A DNA stretch of 64,000 nt from Gyromitra esculenta (Eukaryota; Ascomycota; Pezizomycetes; Pezizales; Discinaceae): positions 1-64,000 of the forward strand of contig JBCAML010000009.1 of assembly GCA_038503075.1 (NCBI GenBank), written 5' to 3'. The notes beneath the pieces are model-generated. The model did no database searches and was not told the origin of the DNA. It saw only the letters and a list, made by a program, of their open reading frames with translations. Positions 34,665-44,165 of this stretch are shown here, piece after piece (the first letter of the stretch is position 1; each line of letters opens with the position of its first letter). The position numbers were made by a program, and so were the translations under genes.

Positions 34665-37190
34665 GTATCCCCGACTGTCTCAGCTAACTGAGGAGTCAGG
34701 AAATCAGACCAAACAGAGTAGACGTTCAACAACGCACACGGTCTTAGCTTTCAACTTCCTTCCTGACTCCTTACCGCGACTATCTCCAGGAAACTAACGT
34801 TTCCCCTACACATAAGCTTTTACCCACTATCGCACAAGAATGTCTCGCTTCACAGCACCCACCAACAACCTCTTCTCTCGTGCGGTCTCCCCGCAGGCCT
34901 CTTCGGCCGCTTTCAACTTTACCGATACAGGTCTTCCAGCCCTGATCGGATCGATATCGCAGGCTAAGAGCCTCGGAGACATCCTTGATGTTGTCCCCAT
35001 GTTCTACCGCGACTTCCTCAAAGCCCCACTCCGAGAACTGCAAGACATTACTGAGAAATTGGGTAATGCCGAGCTAGCCTTGGACAAGCTGAATACCCAT
35101 TCCAGTAATGGTACGTGGCCCCCCGCTCTTGTGGGCATGCATAACCCCTTTCAGAGTATGCAAGTAAGTACACAGTACAAAGACGCGGCGGCACCATCAC
35201 TGTCAGAATGGACGGCAGAATACAACGGGTTCAGAGACAAGGCACTCTCACATCTAGTGTCGCTAAAAACCGCTGAAGTCGCCCACCTATTCCGCCTCCT
35301 CTCTCCCGGATCCTATCTTAAGGGTCTTCAGTCTACGTGCGAAAGCGCCTACTCGGAAGCCAGAGGACTACACGCCCACGAAGTGCCCCGCATCTCTTCT
35401 AGCGGGGCTGAAACGACGGAAACCGTGGTAAGCGCGCCGGAATGGGTCAGGACGGACTACGACCGGACGTGCAAGCTCCTTGAACACCTGGCTGCGAAAG
35501 TGGTCGAACTAGCAAGGGCTAAGGCCATGACGAGGAGAAGGGAACTGACCCACAAGGTCAAGAGAGCTAAGGACGCGGACGTCGAGATGGGAGAGGCATC
35601 ATCGGTTAATGACTATAAGTCAACGATTGCCTCCGAAGTTCGTGCTCAGCTGGCTGCTATGAAAATAGCTCCACGCGCAAATACCAAGGTAAGTGATAAG
35701 ACCATCCCTAAAGGGCAAGGCGCGCTAACCGAAACCGCAGGCAAAAGGAAAAGGAAATCCGAAAAAGCCGGAGGGTATTGCGAAAAACAAAAACGCCAAC
35801 GCAGGGCCGAAACCCTCGAAGAAGGAGAAGCGGAAACGCGACTCCACGGTATCGTCCAATCCCACGGACAAGAAGAAGAAGAAGAAGGACTCGAAGTAAT
35901 GGTACGTAATTCCCATTTCAAGAGAGACACGCCTTCGACTTACCCGAGAGAGATTCTCGCGCTTCCACGGTCTATTTCTAACAGCATACTCTTAGCCAGG
36001 ACACCGATAGTTCAATTGGTGGCACGTCAGGGCAAGGAGGAATGTTTCTTAGGGCCGGGAGTGAAGGATGTGCCGGAAACGGTTATTTCTTTTGTTACGC
36101 GCGGGGGTCGATTTCTTTATTTTAGCAAATTCAACGCACAAATTCCTATTGCAGCCATGGATGACCTCGAACGACGTCTCCAGTGGAAAGAGTTCTTTTC
36201 CGGACAATCCACCCTTCGTGATGATGCAAGTGATGTTGAAGTGAGCACTATTGACTATGACCCACGATTCCCGTTGACCTCAAAAGGTCTCGAGGTGGAG
36301 TATCCCTGGTCCGTTCTTGAATCGGCAATGATTGCTGGAAAGTCAGAGATTGCGAGACAACTCAACGACATACCGCCTTCATCCCGTATCGGCCCCCAAG
36401 TTGCTGGGGTTGACTCGAAAAAAGTTCGCCTATGGCTTCAATCACACTTATACATGGTGAAGCCGTCTGACAAGAACCTTGGGAACACTATAATCACAGC
36501 CGAGTGGTATCATAGTCAAGTTTTGGTACATCTTACATCTCCGATTTTTACAAAAGTTAAGAACGAGCTAACGTATGATGTCAATAAACTCAGAAGCGTC
36601 GCACAGGAAGCTGTTTGGTCTTTGGGACTATTCAAGGAAAAGTCAGCAGTTCTCCCACCCCATCCTGCCCTCACTGAGCAGATGGTTGCATTTTTACGAG
36701 AGGGATTCGAGATCGTTACTCGAGCTGGAATGGATAAGGAGCACCCGCACCAATTCTATTCCGACGAATGGGTCAGAAAGGTCATCCCGACTTTTCACGG
36801 CATTCCGAAGGTACACAAAATGCCTTGGAAGCTGCGACCTATCGTTCCCTGCCATTCCTATCCTTTTGGCAATGCAAGTAAGGTCCTATCTACGCTACTC
36901 AAACCGATAGTGGTTGGTCAGCCCGCAGTTCTAACGAGCAGCAGTCAAATGGCCGAGAAACTTCTTTCTCTGAGACTCAATCCCGAAGCGAAATATTGGA
37001 TTGCATCCGGTGACGTCACCGCCATGTATCCAAGTATTCCGAGGGCCACCGCTTTCACGGATAAGAAGCGGATAATGGGTTAGGACGGTCGTGGAAAGTT
37101 ACGAAGGGTTTTCTTTGGATATAATGGCTTTGTCTTTCGGTTATGTCTCGGTTGTTGCCTGATGGTTGTTTGTGTTACGAGAAAGCGGGG

Positions 37191-37198
37191 TATTTAAA
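37191..37198 (+). promoter_or_regulatory. TATA-like box of the E5 LTR promoter
   Basis: TATTTAAA sits in the same place in all forward LTRs, and TATATAA in the minus-strand families, about 45-50 nt before the conserved AAGCAACGT. It probably drives the element's transcript. Confidence 0.6.
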
Positions 37199-37241
37199 CG
37201 GAGGATTTCGGTCGCTTGTGTTCTTCTTCTCTTTCTTCCTT

Positions 37242-37250
37242 AAGCAACGT
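37242..37250 (+). promoter_or_regulatory. self-primer sequence near the transcript 5' end
   Basis: AAGCAACGT is exactly complementary to ACGTTGCTT at 37480-37488, just inside the LTR. Tf1 and related chromoviruses fold the 5' end of their own RNA onto the PBS as primer. No tRNA-type PBS starting TGG is seen at this position. Confidence 0.75.
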
Positions 37251-37414
37251 TCTCGTTACCTTCTGCTGTATCATCGTCGAAATACTATCTCGATTCTACC
37301 TCAGAATCCTCGCTGTCGCTGTTTCCCTCGCTGCACTTATCTCACCTTGAGATAAAAGATATCCTCGTAGAACTTGTAGAACACGCTGCACTCTTCAAAC
37401 GTGTTGTCACCTCG

Positions 37415-37457
37415 CTTAAGTAGCACCGCTCACCTTCAGGGATACTGAAGGGCTTAA
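37415..37457 (+). other. conserved U5 double hairpin
   Basis: Outer arms CTTAAG (37415-37420) and CTTAA (37453-37457), an unpaired near-invariant TAGCACCGCTCAC, then the inner hairpin CTTCAG-GGATA-CTGAAG. Arms change together across LTR families while the loop and the TAGCACTGCT segment are kept. It is likely an RNA structure of the 5' leader. Confidence 0.7.
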
Positions 37458-37479
37458 CTTGAGGCACAACCGTGAGATT

Positions 37480-37488
37480 ACGTTGCTT
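37480..37488 (+). other. primer-binding site (self-priming type)
   Basis: ACGTTGCTT begins 2 nt after the 5' LTR and is identical in E0, E1, E2, E3, E4, E5 and E6. It pairs with the R-region sequence AAGCAACGT. Confidence 0.78.
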
Positions 37489-37541
37489 CCAACATCTACA
37501 CCTTCTACCATCCAAGTCACACAGAACCTCCCAACGTCACC

Positions 37542-38834
37542 ATGGAAGGAGCTGCCGTCGCCGCGAAACGATTCCCCACCAGGGAAGCCTTCGCTCAAGC
37601 CTACAGAGAAGACCCCGCCGAGCTCTATAATGAGCTCAGAGACCTGAACCAAGCCCTGGAAGACCAAATTGATGTTCTCCAGGAGAGCGAACGAGAAAAC
37701 GAGGTCAAACTCAATACAGCTCGTATCCAGACCGACAATGCTCTCCGCCACGCCGCAGAACAAGACCAACGGGTCACAGAAACCGCTAACCTCATTGCCC
37801 GGTTACGGCAGGAACGAAACGAGGCTCGAGCCACCATCCCAGCACCCCCCGCTCCTCCCAATTTGAGCGCCACCCCACCTCCAACAACAAACTCCCACCG
37901 CTCAGAAAGAATGCCGGATCCAGAAAAGTTTGATGGATCCAGAACCAAGCTCCCCGGTTTCATCCTCCAACTACGGTCCAAGCTAACCGTCAACCGAGAT
38001 CGTTTCGCAAACGAAACCACGATGATTCTTTACACCATTAACCGATTGGAAGGAGCAGCTCTAGAGCAGGTTCGCCACACGGTCCTCCCTTCCGGCCTCA
38101 CCACTTGGACTAGTGCTGAGCAACTCATTGCCGCTCTGGAAACCGCTTTCGGCGATCCAGATCCAACAGGTACTGCTCGACGAGAACTTCACCAGCTCCG
38201 TCAGGGAAAACGCGACTTCTCGGCGTATCTAGCCGACTTCCAAAGGATTATGGGACAGCTCAACTTCGATGAAAACTCGAAAATGGACGCCCTAGAACAT
38301 GGCATGTCTGAAGAGCTAAAAGAAGCCATGGTGTTCGCACCTATTGCCCCTGCCACTCTCCCAGAAATGATCCTCACCCTCACCCGTCTAGATAACCGCA
38401 TCCGAGCTCGCAAGGCAGAGAAACGGGAAAACACCCGCGATAACATGGGTCAATTCAACGCTCCCGCAGCCTTCACTCCCGCTTCCTCCTTTACCCCGGG
38501 AGGACTAGCCTCGATGGACCTATCTTTTGGCCGCACCAGCAATATCTCTCGCCCCCCGCAGGACCAACGGTATACGATGGTTAATGGAAGAAGAAAACTC
38601 TCGGAGGAAGAAAAACAGTGGCGTCGCACCACTGGAAAATGCATGTTTTGTGCCGCCCCTGACCATTCTTATGCCAACTGTCCCTCCGTTCCTAAGAAAC
38701 CTACTATGAGAGGAGCTCTTACTGCACCGCCCGCTACTCGCACGCCCCCCGCTTCCTCGCTCCCACCGCCCCCTCTTCCTCCTCAGTTTTTCGCGCTAGA
38801 ATCAGCAGACTCCTCCAACGAGTCTTTAAACTAG
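37542..38834 (+). CDS. Gag polyprotein of E5
   Basis: 430 residues from ATG 37542 to TAG 38832-38834. It starts MEGAAVAAKRFPTREAFAQA. Residues about 25-90 are a coiled coil (QALEDQIDVLQESERENEVKL), about 125-260 the capsid-like region (PDPEKFDGSRTKLPGF, LHQLRQGKRDFSAYL), followed by a Pro-rich linker, the CCHC knuckle CMFCAAPDHSYANC near residue 365 and a Pro-rich tail. It assembles cytoplasmic particles and binds element RNA. It ends on the slippery TTA-AAC codons that allow a share of ribosomes to enter pol. Confidence 0.93.
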   Translation: MEGAAVAAKRFPTREAFAQAYREDPAELYNELRDLNQALEDQIDVLQESERENEVKLNTARIQTDNALRHAAEQDQRVTETANLIARLRQERNEARATIPAPPAPPNLSATPPPTTNSHRSERMPDPEKFDGSRTKLPGFILQLRSKLTVNRDRFANETTMILYTINRLEGAALEQVRHTVLPSGLTTWTSAEQLIAALETAFGDPDPTGTARRELHQLRQGKRDFSAYLADFQRIMGQLNFDENSKMDALEHGMSEELKEAMVFAPIAPATLPEMILTLTRLDNRIRARKAEKRENTRDNMGQFNAPAAFTPASSFTPGGLASMDLSFGRTSNISRPPQDQRYTMVNGRRKLSEEEKQWRRTTGKCMFCAAPDHSYANCPSVPKKPTMRGALTAPPATRTPPASSLPPPPLPPQFFALESADSSNESLN

Positions 38835-38869
38835 TCCAACCAAGGCTGACCAGTGACCCTGCCTTGGTT
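38825..38869 (+). promoter_or_regulatory. -1 programmed frameshift signal (gag/pol)
   Basis: Slippery heptamer TTTAAAC at 38825-38831, read T-TTA-AAC in the gag frame, is followed by TAG, a 6-nt spacer, and a 9-bp perfect stem (AACCAAGGC at 38838-38846, GCCTTGGTT at 38861-38869) with a 14-nt loop. Pol is in the -1 frame. The same arrangement is in E3, E4 and E6; in E4/E6 the stem is AACCAGAG/CTCTGGTT, so both arms changed together. Confidence 0.88.
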
Positions 38870-41800
38870 CCCATTTCTTTACCTTTGTCGGTTTTTTCTA
38901 TCTCGGGTTTTTCAGTGTCGGATACGTGCGTGGAGGAACAATTGGATGGGGAACATTTTGTTGTATCGTGTAATATTTCCCATAACAATAAAATTATCAA
39001 AACTCACGCACTATTGGACACTGGAGCCTCGGGATTTGCCTTCATTGATAAAGACTTTGCGAGTCACCATTCCCTACCTCTTTTACCCCTAAAAACCCCT
39101 CGACAACTTGAAGTAATAGATGGCCGTCCAGTTTCGTCGGGAGACATCACCCATATTACTAATATTAACCTATCCATCCAACAACACCAGGAACAAGCCC
39201 CCTGTTTTGTCACCCGACTAGGACACTACCCCCTAGTCCTAGGAATCCCATGGATGAATCATCATGACGTCCAACTCCGCTTCGCCCAAAAACGCATTGA
39301 GTTTAATTCTAAACTCTGCACCACCCATTGTACCCCTCATTTCGCCACCGTAACCGCCCCTGCGATTGTAGCCCCCCCCAAGCTGAACCTATCCTTTATC
39401 AACGCCGCTAGTTTCAGAACTCTCACCCGAAAACATTCCTCCCAAGCCTATGCAATGTCACTGTATGAAATTAACAAAATCATCAATGACAAGACAACCA
39501 AGGAGGAATGGAGAACGAGAATCCCTACGGAGTATCATGACTTTCTGGATATGTTCGATAAAAAGAAAGCCCAAGGATTACCCCCACGTCGCTCGTATGA
39601 CCATAAGATACAACTGATGGAAGGAAAAGATGCCCCTTTCGGACCCCTTTATGGAATGTCCCGAGAAGAGCTCATCGTCTTGAAGAAGTATATTGAGGAC
39701 AATCTTGAAAAAGGATTCATTCGAGCTAGTTCCTCTCCAGCCGGATCTCCCGTCCTGTTTGTCAAAAAGGCTGACGGTTCCCTACGACTCTGTGTGGACT
39801 ACCGAGGCCTTAATGCTATCACCGTTAAGGATCGCTATACTTCTCCCCTCATCCGCGAAACCCTAGACCGGCTTGCAAAGGCTCAATGGTATACCAAACT
39901 AGACCTCCGCGACGGCTACCACCAAGTACGCATTGCCGAAGGAGATGAGTGGAAGACGGCCTTTCGCACCCGCTACGGCCTATATGAATACCAAGTCATG
40001 CCGTTTGGCTTGACCAATGCCCCGGGGACCTTCCAACGATTCGTTAATGATTGCCTTACCGAGTACCTGGATATTTTCTGTACAGCCTACCTCGATGATA
40101 TCCTAATTTATAGTGATACCTTCGCAGAGCATCAGGTCCATGTACGAAAGGTACTTCAGACACTCAAGAATAACGATATCTTGCTCAAACCGGAAAAATG
40201 CGAATTTGAGGTACAGACGACCAAATACCTAGGCCTCATTCTTACCCCCGATGGCATTAAGATGGACGAAGAAAAACTAAAAGCAGTACGGGAATGGGGT
40301 ACCCCTAAGAGCGTCAAAGACATACAAGCTTTTCTAGGCTTTGCTAATTTTTACCGTCGTTTTATTCTCGGTTTTTCCAAGCTTGCCTCCCCTCTCACGG
40401 CCCTGACAAAAAAAGGTATTATTTTCGAATGGACAGTAGAAGCGGATATTGCCTTCGAGAACCTAAAACATGCCTTCACCACCGCTCCAATCCTCATTCA
40501 CTTTGATCCTGACAAAAAAATCATTGTGGAAACCGACGCCTCCGACTTCGTATCCGGAGGAGTCCTATCTCAATACGATGACACTGGAGTTCTACACCCA
40601 GTCGCGTTCTTCTCAAAAAAGCATTCACCTGCCGAATGCAATTATGAAATTTACGACAAGGAACTACTGGCTATCATCCGAGTATTCGAAGAATGGCGCC
40701 CGGAGCTCGAAGGCTCTAAACACCCCATTGACGTAATCAGCGACCATAAAAATCTCGAATATTTTATGAGTACGAAACAGCTAAACCGACGTCAAGCACG
40801 ATGGGCCGAATATCTTTCCCGTTTTGACTTTGTAATTACCTACCGCCCGGGCAGTCAAGGAGGAAAACCAGACGCGTTGACCAGAAGATCAGGAGACCTT
40901 CCCAAGGAAGGGGATGAACGGTTGGCACACCAAAGCCAAGTGGTACTGAAGAAGGAAAATGTGGACCCTAAGCTAAGTTTGTTGTCGGCTTCTTTGTCAA
41001 ATGAAGCCGCTGAACTGGACGCTCCCCTACAAGAACTCTTCCAAAACGGATTGATTACTGATAAATTTCCGGAGAGAATACTTTTAGCGTTAAGGAATAA
41101 AGATCAACAATCAAAGGAGATCACCTTAAGCGAGTGCACCAACGAAAATGGAAGGTTATGCTACCGAGGACGAATTTATGTTCCAGACTCCGACCCTCTA
41201 CGCTTAGAACTCATCAAAAGGCACCACGATGCACCAGCCGCAGGACACCCAGAAAGAGACAAAACATTCGAACTCCTAGATAGAAACTTCTATTGGCCTA
41301 AAATGAGGGAATCAGTCGCTCGTTACGTCCGGAACTGCCATACCTGCCAGAAAGCTAAACCAGTCACTCAACGTACTTCAGGAGTACTCCGCCCCTTGCC
41401 TATCCCGCAACGACCTTGGCAGGAAATCTCGATGGACTTTGTTACAGGCCTTCCCGAGTCTAATGGCTATGATGCGATCATGGTAATTGTTGATAGGTTA
41501 TCAAAAATGCGACACCTTATTCCGTGCAATACTACTGTTAATTCACGAGATGTCGCCGATCTTTACCTGCAACATGTCTGGAAGTTGCATGGTCTACCTA
41601 CGCATATTACCTCCGATCGTGGCACCCAATTCACGGCCCACTTCTGGAAAGAACTTTGTCAACGTCTCGGAATACAACCCCGAATGTCTACTGCTTTCCA
41701 TCCAGAAACGGACGGACAAACAGAAAGACTAAATGCGGTAATGGAGCAATACCTTCGATCCTATGTGACTTATCAACAAGAGGACTGGAGCAGATGGCTA

Positions 41801-42544
41801 CCAATGGCAGAATTCTCCGCAAACAACCAAGAATCGGCAAGTACGAAAGTATCTCCCTTCCTTGCTAATTACGGTTATCACCCTCGGTTTGACACCGCTC
41901 TTACTCCCCCGGCAAATACCCCTCAAAGTCAAGATGCCACAGCCTTCGCAAACAGGATGCAGGAACTGTACGATTATCTTAGGACACAAATCAGAGCCGC
42001 TCAGGACACCCAAGAAACCGCTACAAATAAACATCGGACACCTGCCCCAGCATACCAAATCCAAGACCAAGTCTTCGTGTCGATGAAGAATATTAGGACA
42101 AATCGTAACGCTCGAAAACTGGACTGGAAATGGATGGGTCCTTATGCAGTGAAAAAGATTGTTTCCCCCTTCGCTTACGAGATAGATCTCCCCTCATCGG
42201 TCAAATACCATCCTGTCTTTCATGTTTCCCTTCTTAAGCCTGTCCCCGATGATGCCCTCCCGGGACAAATTATTCCTCCTCCAGCCCCTATCATTGTTAA
42301 CGAGCAGGAGGAATACTATATCGAAAAAATCCTCGATCAACGCAACCATCGAGGACAACTTCAATACCTCGTAGAATGGACTGGATATGCTCACCCGACA
42401 TGGGAACCGGCTGAAGATCTGCAGGATACATCTGCCCTTGATAAATTCCTCACCGAAACGATTATCGCTCCTCCTAAGGTTCGCAGGAGCTCACGCTTGA
42501 AGGGGGGAGCTACTTTCACGGATAAGAAGCGGATAATGGGTTAG
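38825..42544 (+). CDS. Pol polyprotein of E5 (PR-RT-RH-IN-chromodomain)
   Basis: About 1230 codons, expressed by the -1 shift; the frame has no upstream ATG of its own. Domains in order: aspartic protease (HALLDTGASGFAFID), reverse transcriptase ([30 protein letters not shown], catalytic YLDDILIYS), RNase H ([25 protein letters not shown]), integrase zinc finger ([10 protein letters not shown] ... CHTCQKAK), catalytic core ([40 protein letters not shown]), GPY/F-like region, and a C-terminal chromodomain (EEYYIEKILDQRNHRGQLQY, then LVEWTGYAHPTWEPAEDL). Chromodomains guide chromovirus integration to modified chromatin. The last 10 codons lie in the 3' LTR. All catalytic residues appear intact. 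Confidence 0.93.
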   Translation, partial: FKLVQPRLTSDPALVPISLPLSVFSISGFSVSDTCVEEQLDGEHFVVSCNISHNNKIIKTHALLDTGASGFAFIDKDFASHHSLPLLPLKTPRQLEVIDGRPVSSGDITHITNINLSIQQHQEQAPCFVTRLGHYPLVLGIPWMNHHDVQLRFAQKRIEFNSKLCTTHCTPHFATVTAPAIVAPPKLNLSFINAASFRTLTRKHSSQAYAMSLYEINKIINDKTTKEEWRTRIPTEYHDFLDMFDKKKAQGLPPRRSYDHKIQLMEGKDAPFGPLYGMSREELIVLKKYIEDNLEKGFIRASSSPAGSPVLFVKKADGSLRLCVDYRGLNAITVKDRYTSPLIRETLDRLAKAQWYTKLDLRDGYHQVRIAEGDEWKTAFRTRYGLYEYQVMPFGLTNAPGTFQRFVNDCLTEYLDIFCTAYLDDILIYSDTFAEHQVHVRKVLQTLKNNDILLKPEKCEFEVQTTKYLGLILTPDGIKMDEEKLKAVREWGTPKSVKDIQAFLGFANFYRRFILGFSKLASPLTALTKKGIIFEWTVEADIAFENLKHAFTTAPILIHFDPDKKIIVETDASDFVSGGVLSQYDDTGVLHPVAFFSKKHSPAECNYEIYDKELLAIIRVFEEWRPELEGSKHPIDVISDHKNLEYFMSTKQLNRRQARWAEYLSRFDFVITYRPGSQGGKPDALTRRSGDLPKEGDERLAHQSQVVLKKENVDPKLSLLSASLSNEAAELDAPLQELFQNGLITDKFPERILLALRNKDQQSKEITLSECTNENGRLCYRGRIYVPDSDPLRLELIKRHHDAPAAGHPERDKTFELLDRNFYWPKMRESVARYVRNCHTCQKAKPVTQRTSGVLRPLPIPQRPWQEISMDFVTGLPESNGYDAIMVIVDRLSKMRHLIPCNTTVNSRDVADLYLQHVWKLHGLPTHITSDRGTQFTAHFWKELCQRLGIQPRMSTAFHPETDGQTERLNAVMEQYLRSYVTYQQEDWSRWLPMAEFSANNQESASTKVSPFLANYGYHPRFDTALTPPANTPQSQDATAFANRMQELYDYLRTQIRAAQDTQETATNKHRTPAPAYQIQDQVFVSMKNIRTNRNARKLDWKWMGPYAVKKIVSPFAYEIDLPSSVKYHPVFHVSLLKPVPDDALPGQIIPPPAPIIVNEQEEYYIEKILDQRNHRGQLQYLVEWTGYAHPTWEPAEDLQDTSALDKFLTETIIAPPKVRRSSRLKGGATFTDKKRIMG
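42499..42513 (+). other. polypurine tract of E5
   Basis: GAAGGGGGGAGCTAC ends directly at the 3' LTR. It is the expected plus-strand primer and is the same in E3. Confidence 0.75.
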
Positions 42545-42937
42545 GACGGTCGTGGAAAGTTACGAAGGGTTTTCTTTGGATATAATGGCTTTGTCTTTCG
42601 GTTATGTCTCGGTTGTTGCCTGATGGTTGTTTGTGTTACGAGAAAGCGGGGTATTTAAACGGAGGATTTCGGTCGCTTGTGTTCTTCTTCTCTTTCTTCC
42701 TTAAGCAACGTTCTCGTTACCTTCTGCTGTATCATCGTCGAAATACTATCTCGATTCTACCTCAGAATCCTCGCTGTCGCTGTTTCCCTCGCTGCACTTA
42801 TCTCACCTTGAGATAAAAGATATCCTCGTAGAACTTGTAGAACACGCTGCACTCTTCAAACGTGTTGTCACCTCGCTTAAGTAGCACCGCTCACCTTCGG
42901 GGATACTGAAGGGCTTACTCGAGGCACAACCGTGAGA
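42514..42937 (+). repeat. 3' LTR of E5
   Basis: 424 bp. Differences from the 5' LTR are confined to the last 40 bp (CTTCGGGG for CTTCAGGG, TTACTCGAGG for TTAACTTGAGG). Confidence 0.93.
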
Positions 42938-44013
42938 ACCGCGCATCAAACTGTAAGGTGGTTCGCTTCTAGGTTCTACACCGGGGATATGGAGAAACAA
43001 GCTAACCTAATCAGTAAGCTATTACCGCTCTCCGACAACAACCTCATGTTTCAATATGACGGGGAATTTTACTATCAGAATGATGGATTGGCGATGGGCA
43101 TCCCGGCTGCGCCGGACGTCGCCAACCTCTACTGTGCATGGTTCGAAAGAAGGTTTGCACAAAAATTCCCAATTTTTCAGCGCTACATCGATGATATTTT
43201 CACGATCGTCGAGGCACCCACCAGGGAGGCAGCGCTGACTATATTACAGGAAACTGCCGTCTATGAGGACTTAGTGATTGAATGGGAAGTGGAGGAAGAA
43301 AGTGTACACTTTCTCGACCTGAGTATAACTCTGGAAGCAGGTAACTTGATCAGTTTCTGTCCTTATCGTAAACCACTAAACCATTTCGAAAGGATTCCAT
43401 TCTCGTCCGCGCATCCCCTCAAGGTGAAGAAGAGCGCATTTATTGGAGAGATGAGTAGGTTAGCCCGATTGTGCTCGAAGGAAACTTCGTACATCCAAGC
43501 GATAGTAGATCTTAAGGACATTTACATTCGCCGTGGCTATCCGGTACCGTTATTAAGATCTTGGACTAAAGCTGACATGATCAAACGTTGGTTGGGCAGA
43601 CATGAGACGATTGAAAGAGAGGAAGAAACCACAACGTTTTGGCTTAAGTCTGAGTATAACCCGGTATGGAATTTTATCGATATGAACTTGGTCTTTAAGG
43701 CTATCCAAGCTGATCTTAAGGAGTCAGACAGGGAACTGTCAACGCCTTTCGAAAAGCTCAAGGTATCGTTCAAGAGAACCAAAAATCTCTCGGATGACAC
43801 TAATACTTGGTTGAAAAAGGTGCTCGCCGCCTTCCAGGTTGGACTACCGGAAACGGAACGTTGGCTCCACGGCCTCGATCCATCCAGGTTCGAAAATGAA
43901 GATGTTGATGCATCTAGTGACGGTGAGGAAGAGATTCCATACTATCATATACCGGTCTCTGGCTTACGCGAGAATTAGATCGTAAACTTGATGACCAAGC
44001 CAGATTAGAGCTT

Positions 44014-44041
44014 AAAACCCCTAACCCCTAAACCCCCCCCC
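44014..44041 (+). repeat. short telomere-like C-rich repeats
   Basis: The stretch AAAACCCCTAACCCCTAAAC followed by eight more C lies 35 bp after the PLE RT stop codon. CCCTAA is the C-strand of the common fungal telomere repeat TTAGGG. Its orientation is that expected if a PLE RNA had been primed on the G-rich 3' overhang. Confidence 0.6.
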
Positions 44042-44165
44042 GGATTAGGAAGGTGGTACAACCCTTGGCATCTTGGCACGGAACGGAACGGATGTTATCT
44101 CCGAGCCGGCTTGGCGTCTTGGCGTCGGACTTAGCGGAGCCCTCGCCGAACTCGACCGAACAGCC

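Larger units (their letters stand above)
37053..37477 (+). repeat. 5' LTR of E5
   Basis: 425 bp, TTTCACGG...CCGTGAGA. TATA-like TATTTAAA at 37191, self-primer AAGCAACGT at 37242-37250 (about 50 nt downstream, where transcripts would begin), U5 hairpin at 37415-37457. Confidence 0.93.
37053..42937 (+). mobile_element. E5, complete chromovirus with TSD accgc
   Basis: 5885 bp. LTRs 37053-37477 and 42514-42937 differ at only a few bases. A perfect 5-bp duplication accgc flanks it (37048-37052, 42938-42942). PBS, gag, frameshift signal, pol and polypurine tract (42499-42513) are all in place with open frames, so this is the best candidate for an autonomous element in the window. It interrupts the PLE RT gene. 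Confidence 0.93.
34840..43978 (+). pseudogene. PLE reverse transcriptase, disrupted by E5
   Basis: Coding segments 34840-37052 and 42943-43978 join in frame once E5 and one copy of accgc are removed (3249 nt, 1082 residues). The N-terminal third is unique, with a basic stretch around GKRKRKSEK. RT motifs follow in order: GIPKVHKMPWKLRPIVP, DVTAMYPSIP (first catalytic Asp), GLAMGIPAAP, RYIDDIF (catalytic Asp pair) and FLDLSITL. After the thumb-like region (AFIGEMSRLARLCS) the protein ends with an acidic tail and no GIY-YIG nuclease. Endonuclease-deficient PLEs are known to extend telomere ends. The frame has no other break, so the copy was probably functional, or nearly so, when E5 inserted. 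Confidence 0.85.
34665..44041 (+). mobile_element. Penelope-like element (endonuclease-deficient), split by E5
   Basis: The element runs from a partial copy of the ~240-bp repeat (34665-34815, with the hammerhead-like motif at 34682-34749), through a 1082-codon RT frame, to short C-rich telomere-like repeats at 44014-44041. E5 occupies 37053-42937. The left side is cut by the E4 LTR. RT motifs are of Penelope type and no GIY-YIG domain follows, as in Athena and Coprina elements. The 3' limit is uncertain: 44042-44165 and 50306-50460 may still belong to it. Confidence 0.8.
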
